The notes beneath the pieces were generated by a model that worked only from the letters and a program-made list of their open reading frames with translations, was not told where the DNA came from and searched no databases. Positions 25,266-32,447 of a stretch of DNA of 36,631 nucleotides are shown piece after piece; the stretch's first letter is position 1, and each line of letters opens with the position of its first letter. The translations under genes were made by a program, and so were the position numbers. Source of the DNA: an uncultured Prevotellaceae bacterium (GTDB taxonomy: Bacteria; Bacteroidota; Bacteroidia; Bacteroidales; Bacteroidaceae); NCBI GenBank assembly GCA_946405805.1, contig CAMJIL010000023.1, positions 1-36,631 of the forward strand. Direction: 5' to 3'.

Positions 25266-26352
25266 TTATATACTCGCAATAGAAAGCAGCTGCGATGATA
25301 CATCTGCGGCTGTGATGCAAGGTACTACTCTGCTCTCTAATGTTACGGCATCGCAGGATGTTCACAGAATATATGGTGGCGTCGTTCCAGAGCTTGCATC
25401 ACGAGCACACCAGCAGAATATCGTTCCTGTAGTAGATCATGCCCTGAAGAAAGCCGGCATCACAAAGGAACAGCTGTCTGCTATCGCTTTCACACGCGGT
25501 CCTGGCCTGATGGGCTCGCTTCTCGTGGGAGTGAATTTCGCAAAAGGTATGGCAGAAGCCCTCAATATCCCTCTCATTGATGTGAACCATCTGCAGGGAC
25601 ACGTGATGGCCCACTTCATACAGGAGCCGGAAGACCCAACTGTCAACTCTCACCTGTCACCTGTCAACTCTCACCTGTCACCTGTCAACTCTCACCTGTC
25701 ACCTGTCAACTGTCCTCCTCCCCTGCCCTTCCTGTGTCTTCTCGTATCGGGTGGCAATTCGCAGATAGTAAAAGTGAATGCCTATAACGATATGGAGGTG
25801 CTCGGGCAGACCATTGACGATGCTGCTGGCGAAGCGATAGACAAGTGTTCGAAGGTGATGGGACTGGGATATCCCGGCGGCCCTATTATTGACAGACTTG
25901 CACGTAAGGGAAATCCAAAGGCATATACCTTTGCAGAGCCACACATACCGGGACTCAACTACAGCTTCTCGGGTCTCAAGACATCATTCCTGTATTCTAT
26001 GCAGAAATGGGTGGAAGAAGACCCCGACTTCATAGAACATCACAAGGAAGACATTGCAGCATCGCTGGAGTGGACAATAGTGGATATTCTGATGAAGAAG
26101 CTGAAGTTGGCCGTCAAGCAGACGGGTATAAAGCACGTTGCTGTGGCAGGTGGCGTTTCTGCAAACAACGGTTTGCGTAATGCTTTTCACGACTATGCCA
26201 AACGCTATGGATGGACAGTTTATATCCCCAAATTCTCATACACCACAGACAATGCCGCCATGATAGGCTGTGTAGCAGCATACAAATTAAAAGACAAAGA
26301 CTTCTGCCCCATCGAAGCCCCAGCGTTCTCAAAAGTAAGCTTTGATAGTTGA
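25240..26352 (+). CDS. tsaD: tRNA threonylcarbamoyladenosine transferase TsaD, with repeat insertion
   Basis: A 370-residue enzyme that transfers threonylcarbamoyl to A37 of ANN-decoding tRNAs, working with TsaB, TsaC and TsaE. Core motifs: IESSCDDTSAAV, HLQGHVMAHF (metal His pair), FLCLLVSGGNSQIV, GEAIDKCSKVMGLGYPGGP and VAGGVSANNGLR. Between HFIQEPED and the FLCLLVSGG strand sits a repetitive stretch, three copies of VNSHLSP plus PVNCPPP, encoded by a heptamer array (25637-25713). That loop is very short in usual TsaD, and the extra 20-25 residues account for the long product. The frame is kept, so the protein is probably functional. The stop lies in another array. Confidence 0.95.
   Translation: MELKSSHTDYILAIESSCDDTSAAVMQGTTLLSNVTASQDVHRIYGGVVPELASRAHQQNIVPVVDHALKKAGITKEQLSAIAFTRGPGLMGSLLVGVNFAKGMAEALNIPLIDVNHLQGHVMAHFIQEPEDPTVNSHLSPVNSHLSPVNSHLSPVNCPPPLPFLCLLVSGGNSQIVKVNAYNDMEVLGQTIDDAAGEAIDKCSKVMGLGYPGGPIIDRLARKGNPKAYTFAEPHIPGLNYSFSGLKTSFLYSMQKWVEEDPDFIEHHKEDIAASLEWTIVDILMKKLKLAVKQTGIKHVAVAGGVSANNGLRNAFHDYAKRYGWTVYIPKFSYTTDNAAMIGCVAAYKLKDKDFCPIEAPAFSKVSFDS
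25637..25713 (+). repeat. heptamer array of 11 units inside tsaD
   Basis: Seventy-seven nt in perfect register: CAACTGT, then three rounds of CAACTCT, CACCTGT, CACCTGT, then CAACTGT. Three heptamers make one round of seven codons (VNSHLSP), so each round preserves the reading frame. Confidence 0.95.
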
Positions 26353-26448
26353 TAATTGACAGGTAATAATTGACAATTAAAGTCTTTAAACTATAAACTT
26401 TATAAACTGTCTTTAAACTATAAACTTTAAACGTTAAACGTTAAACTT
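26344..26448 (+). repeat. heptamer array of 15 units between tsaD and pncC
   Basis: One hundred and five nt in a single 7-nt register although the unit changes: GATAGTT, GATAATT, GACAGGT, AATAATT, GACAATT, AAAGTCT, TTAAACT, ATAAACT, TTATAAA, CTGTCTT, TAAACTA, TAAACTT, TAAACGT twice, TAAACTT. It contains the tsaD stop (26350-26352) and ends 9 nt before pncC. Confidence 0.9.
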
Positions 26449-26457
26449 TACATAAAA

Positions 26458-26997
26458 ATGGAATTTGAAAGCAAAGTATTAAGCAAGATTATACTTGAGA
26501 AATTATACGAGAGTGGTAAGACCATCGCTACCGCTGAGTCATGCTCATCAGGAAAGATTGCCGAGGTAATCACCTCCACTCCTGGTGCGTCCGCATACTA
26601 TAAGGGTGGCACTATCTGTTATTCCAACTTTGCCAAGACAAAGGTTCTGGGTATTGATGCCAACCTCATCGAGGAGAAGAATGCCGTTTCCGAAGAAGTG
26701 GCACGTGAGATGGTAAAAGGTGTTATAGACCTCATGGAGGCAGACTATGCCATTGCCACCACAGGTTTTGCCGGCCCTGGTGCTGACCCAGGCTTCAAGG
26801 TCGGAACCATTTGGATTGCCTATGGCACCAAGGATGATATCCGCACCCTTTTGATAGAGGAAGACGAAGGCCGTGAGGAAAACCTCCGCAATGCCACCTT
26901 CAAGGCCCTGCAGCTGTTCGTGGAATATCTCCGTGAGATTTATCCCGACCCCACAGATTTTGACCAAATCCCAAAGCCGGGAGATAATCTCGATTAA
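26458..26997 (+). CDS. pncC: CinA C-terminal family nicotinamide-nucleotide amidase
   Basis: A 179-residue cytoplasmic protein of the CinA C-terminal (PncC) family, which deamidates NMN to NaMN and so recycles NAD by-products. Family motifs: TIATAESCSSGKIAEVITSTPGASAYYKGG, with the Ser region of the active site, YSNFAKTKVLG and TTGFAGPG. The N-terminal molybdopterin-like domain of full CinA is absent, as in stand-alone PncC. It is the last gene of the long plus-strand cluster; hairpins follow. Confidence 0.9.
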   Translation: MEFESKVLSKIILEKLYESGKTIATAESCSSGKIAEVITSTPGASAYYKGGTICYSNFAKTKVLGIDANLIEEKNAVSEEVAREMVKGVIDLMEADYAIATTGFAGPGADPGFKVGTIWIAYGTKDDIRTLLIEEDEGREENLRNATFKALQLFVEYLREIYPDPTDFDQIPKPGDNLD

Positions 26998-27086
26998 GGG
27001 CCCCACCCCGACCCTCCCCAGTTAGGGAGGGGGTAGCTTAGTAGCTTAGTAGAGAATGGCGCAGGATGCGATTGCATCTTGCGCCA
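26998..27086. terminator. GC-rich repeat and GGCGCA hairpin between convergent genes
   Basis: First a C/G-rich inverted repeat (CCCTCCC 27012-27018 with GGGAGGG 27025-27031), then TAGCTTAG repeats, then a 13-bp hairpin (27057-27069 with 27074-27086, loop GATT) whose arms match the hairpin at 261-293. The pncC and SGNH genes converge here, so the hairpin probably ends both transcripts. Confidence 0.6.
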
Positions 27087-27091
27087 ATTCT

Positions 27092-27781
27092 TCATTCTTT
27101 CATTTTTTCATTGAACCATTTTTTTCCGACTGACAGAAAGAGGTTATGGCCTGCCTCATTGAGGTGGGCCATGTCTGTTCCTTTCCCGCCCTGGAAGTAT
27201 TTCTTGCGGAACGCCTCGTCGCGCACCTTTATGATGCAAGCGTCATCATAGTTCCACAGCACGGGGATGCCATTCTTCTTGCACACCTTTTTTATTATAT
27301 TACATACATCAGCAAAACCAGGTCTGTCAACATACCATGGCGTGACAAAACCAATCCGGGCCTTCGGACAAAGGGTCTGAATTCCCTTTATCATTGTCAC
27401 GAGGGAATCGCGGAACATTTTTAGGGAGTCTTTGTACGCCTTGGGATTATTCACCGCCCTTGCCACCATGTCGGCATCATTATGTCCTGCAATGATAATG
27501 ACATAATCAGCATTGGGGTCCATCGCCTTATAGCGTTGCCACATAGCAGGTCCGAAATTCCACTTGCCGTCATGGGTTCTGTCGAAGGCTATGCATGACC
27601 CGTTCCTACCATAGTTGTTATAGACGAAGCCCTTCTCCTGTGCCAGCTTGTAATGCCACGCCTCAGTATAGGGACTGCGATGGTTCGCAACGTACGAATC
27701 ACCAATAATATTAAAAATCTTCTGCCCATGTGAACATATTACACATAGGCAGAAGAATATATTGCAGAAAAATAAACGCAT
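27092..27781 (-). CDS. exported SGNH/GDSL hydrolase
   Basis: A 229-residue SGNH-fold esterase. Signal peptide about 1-19 (ending CSHGQ). Block I: IIGDSYVANH with the nucleophile Ser. Gly and Asn of blocks II and III: NNYGRNGS and IIAGHNDAD. Block V: DMAHLNEAGH with the Asp-His pair. Such enzymes deacylate sugars or lipids; the substrate is not clear here. The frame extends to a TTG at 27790, but the ATG at 27781 begins the signal peptide. It stands between pncC (converging) and uxaA (same strand, upstream), with a heptamer array filling the gap to uxaA, so it may be co-transcribed with uxaA. Confidence 0.82.
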   Translation of the reverse strand: MRLFFCNIFFCLCVICSHGQKIFNIIGDSYVANHRSPYTEAWHYKLAQEKGFVYNNYGRNGSCIAFDRTHDGKWNFGPAMWQRYKAMDPNADYVIIIAGHNDADMVARAVNNPKAYKDSLKMFRDSLVTMIKGIQTLCPKARIGFVTPWYVDRPGFADVCNIIKKVCKKNGIPVLWNYDDACIIKVRDEAFRKKYFQGGKGTDMAHLNEAGHNLFLSVGKKWFNEKMKE

Positions 27782-27787
27782 AACAGT

Positions 27788-27822
27788 CAATTATCAATTG
27801 TCAATTATCAATTGTCAATTAC
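27788..27822. repeat. heptamer array over the uxaA stop codon
   Basis: CAATTAT, CAATTGT, CAATTAT, CAATTGT, CAATTAC in register, containing the uxaA stop (27819-27821, minus strand). Confidence 0.85.
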
Positions 27823-29312
27823 AGCGTCACTCCATTCTTAAAGATGGATATCTCCTGATAGCCGTTAATCTCATTCTTTGCTTTCTCACCAGACGCTACT
27901 GCAAGGACTTTGTCGATAAACTCCGCAGTCAGTTCTTTCATGGTCTTTGAATCAACCAGCTGTCCTGCATTGAAATCAATCCAGTTCGTCTTGCGGTTAT
28001 AGAGGTCGTTGTTGGTAGAAATCTTCATTGTTGGCACGAAGGTTCCGAATGGTGTTCCACGTCCTGTTGAGAACAAAACGAGGTGACATCCGGCAGATGC
28101 CAATGCCGTAGCAGCAACGAGGTCGTTACCTGGGGCTGACAACAGATTCAGTCCGTTAACCTGCAGACGGTCGCCATATTCCAATACACCACTCACTGGC
28201 GCCCTGCCACATTTCTGGGTGCATCCCAATGCTTTATCCTCCAAAGTAGAGATACCACCAGCCTTGTTGCCTGGACTTGGATTCTCACCTACCGGCTCCC
28301 CATGTGAGAGGAAATAGTTCTTAAAGTTATTGATAAGAGAAACTGTTTGGTCGAACAGTTCCTTTGTCTCGCAACGATTCATGAGAATTGTCTCGGCACC
28401 AAACATCTCAGGCACCTCTGTAAGAATAGATGTACCACCCTGTGCTACGAGCCAGTCAGAGAATTCTCCTTCGAGCGGATTTGCTGTAATACCAGAGAGG
28501 CCGTCAGAACCACCGCACTTCAGTCCGACACGTAATTTTGAAACAGGAACATCGACACGCTTGTCTTCTTTTGCAAGGTTGTAGATATCACGCAGAACGT
28601 TCATGCAATATTCTGTTTCGTCACCCTCCACCTTCTGTGTAACAACCAACTTTATGCGGTCCTTGTCATAGTCGCCAAGCATCTCCATAAATGCATCTGG
28701 CTGGTTATTCTCACATCCCAATGAGAGAACCAGAACGCCACCAGCATTTGGATGAAGCACTATGTCGCGAAGAATCTTTCTTGTTGACTCATGGTCCTCA
28801 GAGAGCTGTGAGCATCCATAGTTATGATGCCATGCATGAACACCGTCAATACCTTGCAAACCTGTTTCCTGCTTGAGGGTATTTGCCAAACGTTCTGCAA
28901 TACCATTGACACATCCTACGGTAGGTACAATCCATATTTCATTACGTACTCCGACATCACCATTCTTACGCACATATCCCTTAAAAGTCCTGTTCTCCTT
29001 TGCTATTGTCAGCTTTTCGTTAACAGGATTGTAGGTGTATTCCAACGTGCCGGAGAGATTTGTCTTGAGATTGTCCTCGTTAACCCACTCACCGGCTTTC
29101 AGGGCCTTTCGTGCGTGGCCTATAGGATAGCCATACTTTATTATATCTTCGCCTTCTGCCTTGTCTGTAAGCAATACTTTGTGTCCCTGAGGGGTGTCCT
29201 GAAGCAATGTAACGGATGTTCCGTCAACGTTAATTACTTCACCTTTCTTCATTGGCTGCAGACATACAACAACAGAGTCAGCAGGATTGATTTTCAAAAA
29301 TTTCTGTTCCAT
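27819..29312 (-). CDS. uxaA: altronate dehydratase
   Basis: A 497-residue cytoplasmic UxaA-family hydro-lyase that turns D-altronate into 2-keto-3-deoxygluconate in galacturonate breakdown. An N-terminal SAF domain (about 1-95, PADSVVVCLQPMKKGEVINVDG) precedes the catalytic part, with GYVRKNGDVGVRNEIWIVPTVGC, HNYGCSQL, LSLGCENNQ, KCGGSDGLSGITANP and FSTGRGTPFG. The conserved Cys are present. Length is normal for the single-chain enzyme. It lies 100 nt after the lacI-type gene on the same strand, and its product feeds kdgK and eda on the other side of that regulator. Galactarate dehydratase is the closest alternative; the neighbours favour UxaA. Confidence 0.92.
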   Translation of the reverse strand: MEQKFLKINPADSVVVCLQPMKKGEVINVDGTSVTLLQDTPQGHKVLLTDKAEGEDIIKYGYPIGHARKALKAGEWVNEDNLKTNLSGTLEYTYNPVNEKLTIAKENRTFKGYVRKNGDVGVRNEIWIVPTVGCVNGIAERLANTLKQETGLQGIDGVHAWHHNYGCSQLSEDHESTRKILRDIVLHPNAGGVLVLSLGCENNQPDAFMEMLGDYDKDRIKLVVTQKVEGDETEYCMNVLRDIYNLAKEDKRVDVPVSKLRVGLKCGGSDGLSGITANPLEGEFSDWLVAQGGTSILTEVPEMFGAETILMNRCETKELFDQTVSLINNFKNYFLSHGEPVGENPSPGNKAGGISTLEDKALGCTQKCGRAPVSGVLEYGDRLQVNGLNLLSAPGNDLVAATALASAGCHLVLFSTGRGTPFGTFVPTMKISTNNDLYNRKTNWIDFNAGQLVDSKTMKELTAEFIDKVLAVASGEKAKNEINGYQEISIFKNGVTL

Positions 29313-29329
29313 ATTATAATAATTAGTTT

Positions 29330-29413
29330 AAAGTTTCAGGCGTTCAAGTTTCAGGTTAACTGTCAACTTTCAACTGTCAATTCTCAATTATCAATTCTCA
29401 ATTATCAATTAAC
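29330..29413. repeat. heptamer array of 12 units between lacI-type gene and uxaA
   Basis: Eighty-four nt, mostly AACTGTC, AACTTTC, AATTCTC and AATTATC units in one register from 29358 on, less regular before that. It touches the stop codon of the regulator gene (29413-29415) and fills the gap to uxaA; no separate uxaA promoter was recognised. Confidence 0.85.
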
Positions 29414-30480
29414 TAAATTTGTGTTCTACGATAAAATGCCATATTCTCTCTTGATAATATCTCTATCGGCATATAGTTCACTGGAGTTACATTACGTTTC
29501 AGCACTACTGCTCTTACGAGGGCATCGACACTGTAGTATCCCTGCTGATATCCGTGCTGTGCTATGATGAAAGAGATACTTCCTTCATTAAGACACTTGG
29601 CATTTTTCTCCACCATGTCATATCCCATTATCTGGATGTTTCGCCGATTTGTCTGTAACAGGAAATCACCAACCAGATGGGCTTTGGAATTCATAGTGAT
29701 GCAATGGTGGGTCTTAGGATGAGAAGAGAAATATTTCTCCAGAATAGCATTATTCTGTTTCTTCGTATTCAAATATGGCAAATCAAGAGTGTTAATCTTT
29801 ACATCAGGAAAATGATCTGTCATATAGTGCCGGAATCCCACCTCACGATTGTCCTGCTGTTTTGATGCTACATTCTTTCCATCAAGAGTCTGCTTCATCA
29901 ACATTATCTCAGTCTCTTTCGATGCTATCAGCATAAGCATCTTAGCAGCAAAGTATCCTGATGCAAAGGAATCCTGACCATAAAAGGCCAATGGTCTCAA
30001 ATCCGGCAAATATGAATCGAGCAGAACAAAAGGAATATTTCTTTCATGTAATTCGTCTGTGAAGACACGGGTATATTCCAGTTTTGATGGTACTATGACT
30101 ATGCCATCAGGATTTGATTCTAATATCTTTTCATATTGCTCTTTGAAAGACTTTACATCATTGCGCACATAGTACAAATGTTCGATGTGCACATTAAAGT
30201 CTTTCCGTGACTCACAACATTTTTTCTGTCCCGCTTCTACTTCCGACCAATATGCTTCGCTGTCATGTCGGGGCATAAGGCATACAAATTCGTATCGCCT
30301 ATTGGATGCCAAAGCACTCGCATATGCATTGGGTTCATAATTCAATTCCGCAAGTGCCGCCTTTACTTTGGCTAGAGATTTTTTCGAGACATTAGGACGA
30401 TTGTGAAGCACTCTGTCAACCGTTCCAGAAGATACACCTGCTCTCTCAGCAATGTCTATTATCTTAACACGTTCATTCAT
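29413..30480 (-). CDS. LacI/GalR family transcriptional regulator
   Basis: A 355-residue DNA-binding repressor or activator. N-terminal helix-turn-helix of LacI type (KIIDIAERAGVSSGTVDRVLHN, then hinge LAELNYEPNAYASALAS), followed by a periplasmic-binding-protein-like sensor domain (about 60-340) that would bind a sugar acid or derivative. It lies first in a lacI-uxaA unit and diverges from kdgK-eda, so it most likely controls hexuronate catabolism and its own transcription. A candidate operator is the inverted repeat at 30619-30642. The effector is not known from sequence; KDG or a hexuronate is the natural guess. Confidence 0.92.
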   Translation of the reverse strand: MNERVKIIDIAERAGVSSGTVDRVLHNRPNVSKKSLAKVKAALAELNYEPNAYASALASNRRYEFVCLMPRHDSEAYWSEVEAGQKKCCESRKDFNVHIEHLYYVRNDVKSFKEQYEKILESNPDGIVIVPSKLEYTRVFTDELHERNIPFVLLDSYLPDLRPLAFYGQDSFASGYFAAKMLMLIASKETEIMLMKQTLDGKNVASKQQDNREVGFRHYMTDHFPDVKINTLDLPYLNTKKQNNAILEKYFSSHPKTHHCITMNSKAHLVGDFLLQTNRRNIQIMGYDMVEKNAKCLNEGSISFIIAQHGYQQGYYSVDALVRAVVLKRNVTPVNYMPIEILSRENMAFYRRTQI

Positions 30481-30618
30481 TGTCCCTATGTTTTAGTTTT
30501 AATTCTTTGTGGTAGTGTTGTTACGGCTTTAGAAAAATTCGTGTCAAAATTAGTAATTTTTTATGAATTGTTTATTACACAATGTAAATTTTTGATGTAT
30601 ACACAGTGAAAATATGTT

Positions 30619-30642
30619 AATTGTAACCTCTATATTACAATT
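30619..30642. promoter_or_regulatory. candidate operator AATTGTAA-N8-TTACAATT
   Basis: Perfect 8-bp inverted repeat with an 8-nt spacer in the 239-nt region between the divergent lacI-type gene and kdgK. Its right arm falls where the -33 element of the kdgK promoter should be. A protein dimer could bind here. A TGTATACA palindrome (30596-30603) lies nearby. Confidence 0.45.
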
Positions 30643-30659
30643 ATTTAAATGATTATTCT

Positions 30660-30675
30660 TATCTTTGCATGCAAA
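30660..30675 (+). promoter_or_regulatory. kdgK promoter -7 box overlapped by a palindrome
   Basis: TATCTTTG (30660-30667) matches the Bacteroidetes -7 box; kdgK starts 52 nt further on. The palindrome TTTGCATGCAAA (30664-30675) overlaps the box and the likely start of transcription, a fitting place for a repressor site. Confidence 0.55.
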
Positions 30676-30719
30676 TGCGTAATTACATAAACTTCAAAAA
30701 CTAACTTTTTTAAATCAAA

Positions 30720-31742
30720 ATGGCAAAAGTAGTAACATTGGGCGAGATTATGCTCCGCCTTTCTCCTAACGGCCAAGACCGTTTCGTTCAAACAGACATT
30801 TTCCGTATCATCCCTGGCGGTGGTGAAGCTAACGTAGCAATTAGCTGTGCTAATTATGGTCATGATGCTTATTTCGTATCAAAACTCCCTGCACACGAAA
30901 TCGGACAGATAGCAGTCAATTCTCTCCGTCGCTATGGTGTTAACACACAGTTCATTGCTCGCGGAGGTGATCGCGTAGGTCTTTACTATTGTGAGACTGG
31001 CGCATCAATGCGTCCTTCTAAGGTTATCTATGATCGTGCCAACAGTGCTATTGCAGAGGCTGATCCATCAGACTTTGACTTCGATGCTATCATGGAAGGA
31101 GCACAGTGGTTCCACTGGTCTGGCATCACTCCTGCTATTTCTGATAAGGCAGCAGAACTGACAAAGCTGGCTTGTGAGGCTGCAAAGCGTCATGGTGTAA
31201 CAGTATCTGTTGACCTCAACTTCCGTAAGAAATTATGGACCTCAGAGAAGGCTATCTCTGTTATGCGTCCACTCATGCAGTATGTTGACGTATGTATAGG
31301 TAATGAAGAGGATGCAGAACTCTGTCTTGGTTTCAAACCGGATGCTGACGTAGAAGGCGGTGAGACAAATGCTGAGGGTTACAAGGGTATCTTCGAGCAG
31401 ATGATGAAGGAATTTGGCTTCAAATATGTTGTTTCTACACTTCGTGAGTCATTCTCTGCTACATTCAACGGCTGGAAGGCTATGATTTATGACGGTAAGG
31501 AGTTCTACCAGTCAAAACGTTATGAAATCAATCCTATCATCGACCGTGTTGGTGGTGGTGACTCTTTCTCTGGTGGTCTTATCCACGGCCTTCTGACAAA
31601 GCCAACACAGGGTGAGGCTCTTGAGTTTGCTGTTGCTGCATCAGCTCTGAAGCATACTATCAATGGTGACTACAACCTTGTTAGTGTTGCTGAGGTAGAG
31701 GCTCTTGCTGGTGGTAACGCAAACGGACGCGTTCAGAGATAA
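30720..31742 (+). CDS. kdgK: 2-keto-3-deoxygluconate kinase
   Basis: A 340-residue cytoplasmic PfkB-family kinase that phosphorylates KDG to KDPG with ATP. PfkB signatures: N-terminal GGGEANVAISCANYG and C-terminal DRVGGGDSFSGGLIHGLL with the catalytic Asp281. The sugar-acid pocket residues of KdgK are not resolved by eye, but the place between a uronate regulator, uxaA and eda fixes the assignment. It is 36 nt upstream of eda. Confidence 0.93.
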   Translation: MAKVVTLGEIMLRLSPNGQDRFVQTDIFRIIPGGGEANVAISCANYGHDAYFVSKLPAHEIGQIAVNSLRRYGVNTQFIARGGDRVGLYYCETGASMRPSKVIYDRANSAIAEADPSDFDFDAIMEGAQWFHWSGITPAISDKAAELTKLACEAAKRHGVTVSVDLNFRKKLWTSEKAISVMRPLMQYVDVCIGNEEDAELCLGFKPDADVEGGETNAEGYKGIFEQMMKEFGFKYVVSTLRESFSATFNGWKAMIYDGKEFYQSKRYEINPIIDRVGGGDSFSGGLIHGLLTKPTQGEALEFAVAASALKHTINGDYNLVSVAEVEALAGGNANGRVQR

Positions 31743-31746
31743 AACA

Positions 31747-31781
31747 AATTGATAATTGATAATTGACAATTGACAATTATG
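31747..31781 (+). repeat. heptamer array ending in the eda start codon
   Basis: AATTGAT twice, AATTGAC twice, AATTATG; the last unit carries the ATG of eda (31779-31781). Confidence 0.85.
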
Positions 31782-32447
31782 GCAAAATTTGATAAATTTC
31801 AGGTGATGGCAAAGATTGCTGCCGCACCTATGGTTCCAGTTTTTTATAACAAGGATATCGAGATTTGTAAGAATGTCATCAAGGCATGTTATGACGGTGG
31901 TGTTCGTGCTTTCGAGTTCACTAATCGTGGCGACTTTGCACATGAGGTTTTTGACGAACTCTCTAAGTGGGTAAACAAAGAATGTCCGGAATTGGCACTT
32001 GGTATCGGTAGTGTTGTTGATGCTCCTACAGCAGCTCTCTATATCCAGATGGGTGCAAACTTCGTTGTTGGTCCTCTCTTCAATCCTGATATCGCTGTTG
32101 TTTGCAACCGTCGTTGCGTGACATATTGCCCAGGCTGTCTCACACCGTCTGAGATTGGTAAGGCACAGGAGGTTGGTTGTGACTTCACAAAGGTGTTCCC
32201 GGGAGACGTTGTTGGTCCAAACCTTATCAAGGGACTTATGGCTCCAATGCCTTGGTCAAAGATTATGGTTACTGGCGGTGTTGCTCCAGAGAAGGAGAAC
32301 CTCGAGAGCTGGTTCAAGGCTGGTGTCTTCTGCGTCGGTATGGGTTCTAAGCTGTTCCCAAAAGACAAGGTGGCAGCTGGCGACTGGAAATACGTTACAG
32401 ACAAATGTAAAGAAGCTCTTAGCTACTGCAATGCAGCTAAGGCATAA
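31779..32447 (+). CDS. eda: KDPG / KHG aldolase
   Basis: A 222-residue cytoplasmic class I aldolase that splits KDPG into pyruvate and glyceraldehyde 3-phosphate, ending the hexuronate route. The Schiff-base Lys138 lies in [29 protein letters not shown] and [14 protein letters not shown] are also conserved. The reading frame opens at a TTG three codons earlier, but the ATG at 31779 (MAKFDKF) is the better start. Its last 17 nt overlap the next gene. Confidence 0.95.
   Translation: MAKFDKFQVMAKIAAAPMVPVFYNKDIEICKNVIKACYDGGVRAFEFTNRGDFAHEVFDELSKWVNKECPELALGIGSVVDAPTAALYIQMGANFVVGPLFNPDIAVVCNRRCVTYCPGCLTPSEIGKAQEVGCDFTKVFPGDVVGPNLIKGLMAPMPWSKIMVTGGVAPEKENLESWFKAGVFCVGMGSKLFPKDKVAAGDWKYVTDKCKEALSYCNAAKA

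Noticed and set aside
25637..25713. CRISPR-like or minisatellite reading of the repeats in tsaD
   Set aside because: Units are 7 nt without spacers, and no cas gene is present.
27001..27051. Attachment site or integron-like element
   Set aside because: Only short GC-rich inverted repeats and TAGCTTAG repeats are present; no integrase or cassette structure.
29413..29567. Coding frame 28824-29567 on the plus strand
   Set aside because: It runs antisense through uxaA, a repeat array and the regulator gene and has no recognisable features.
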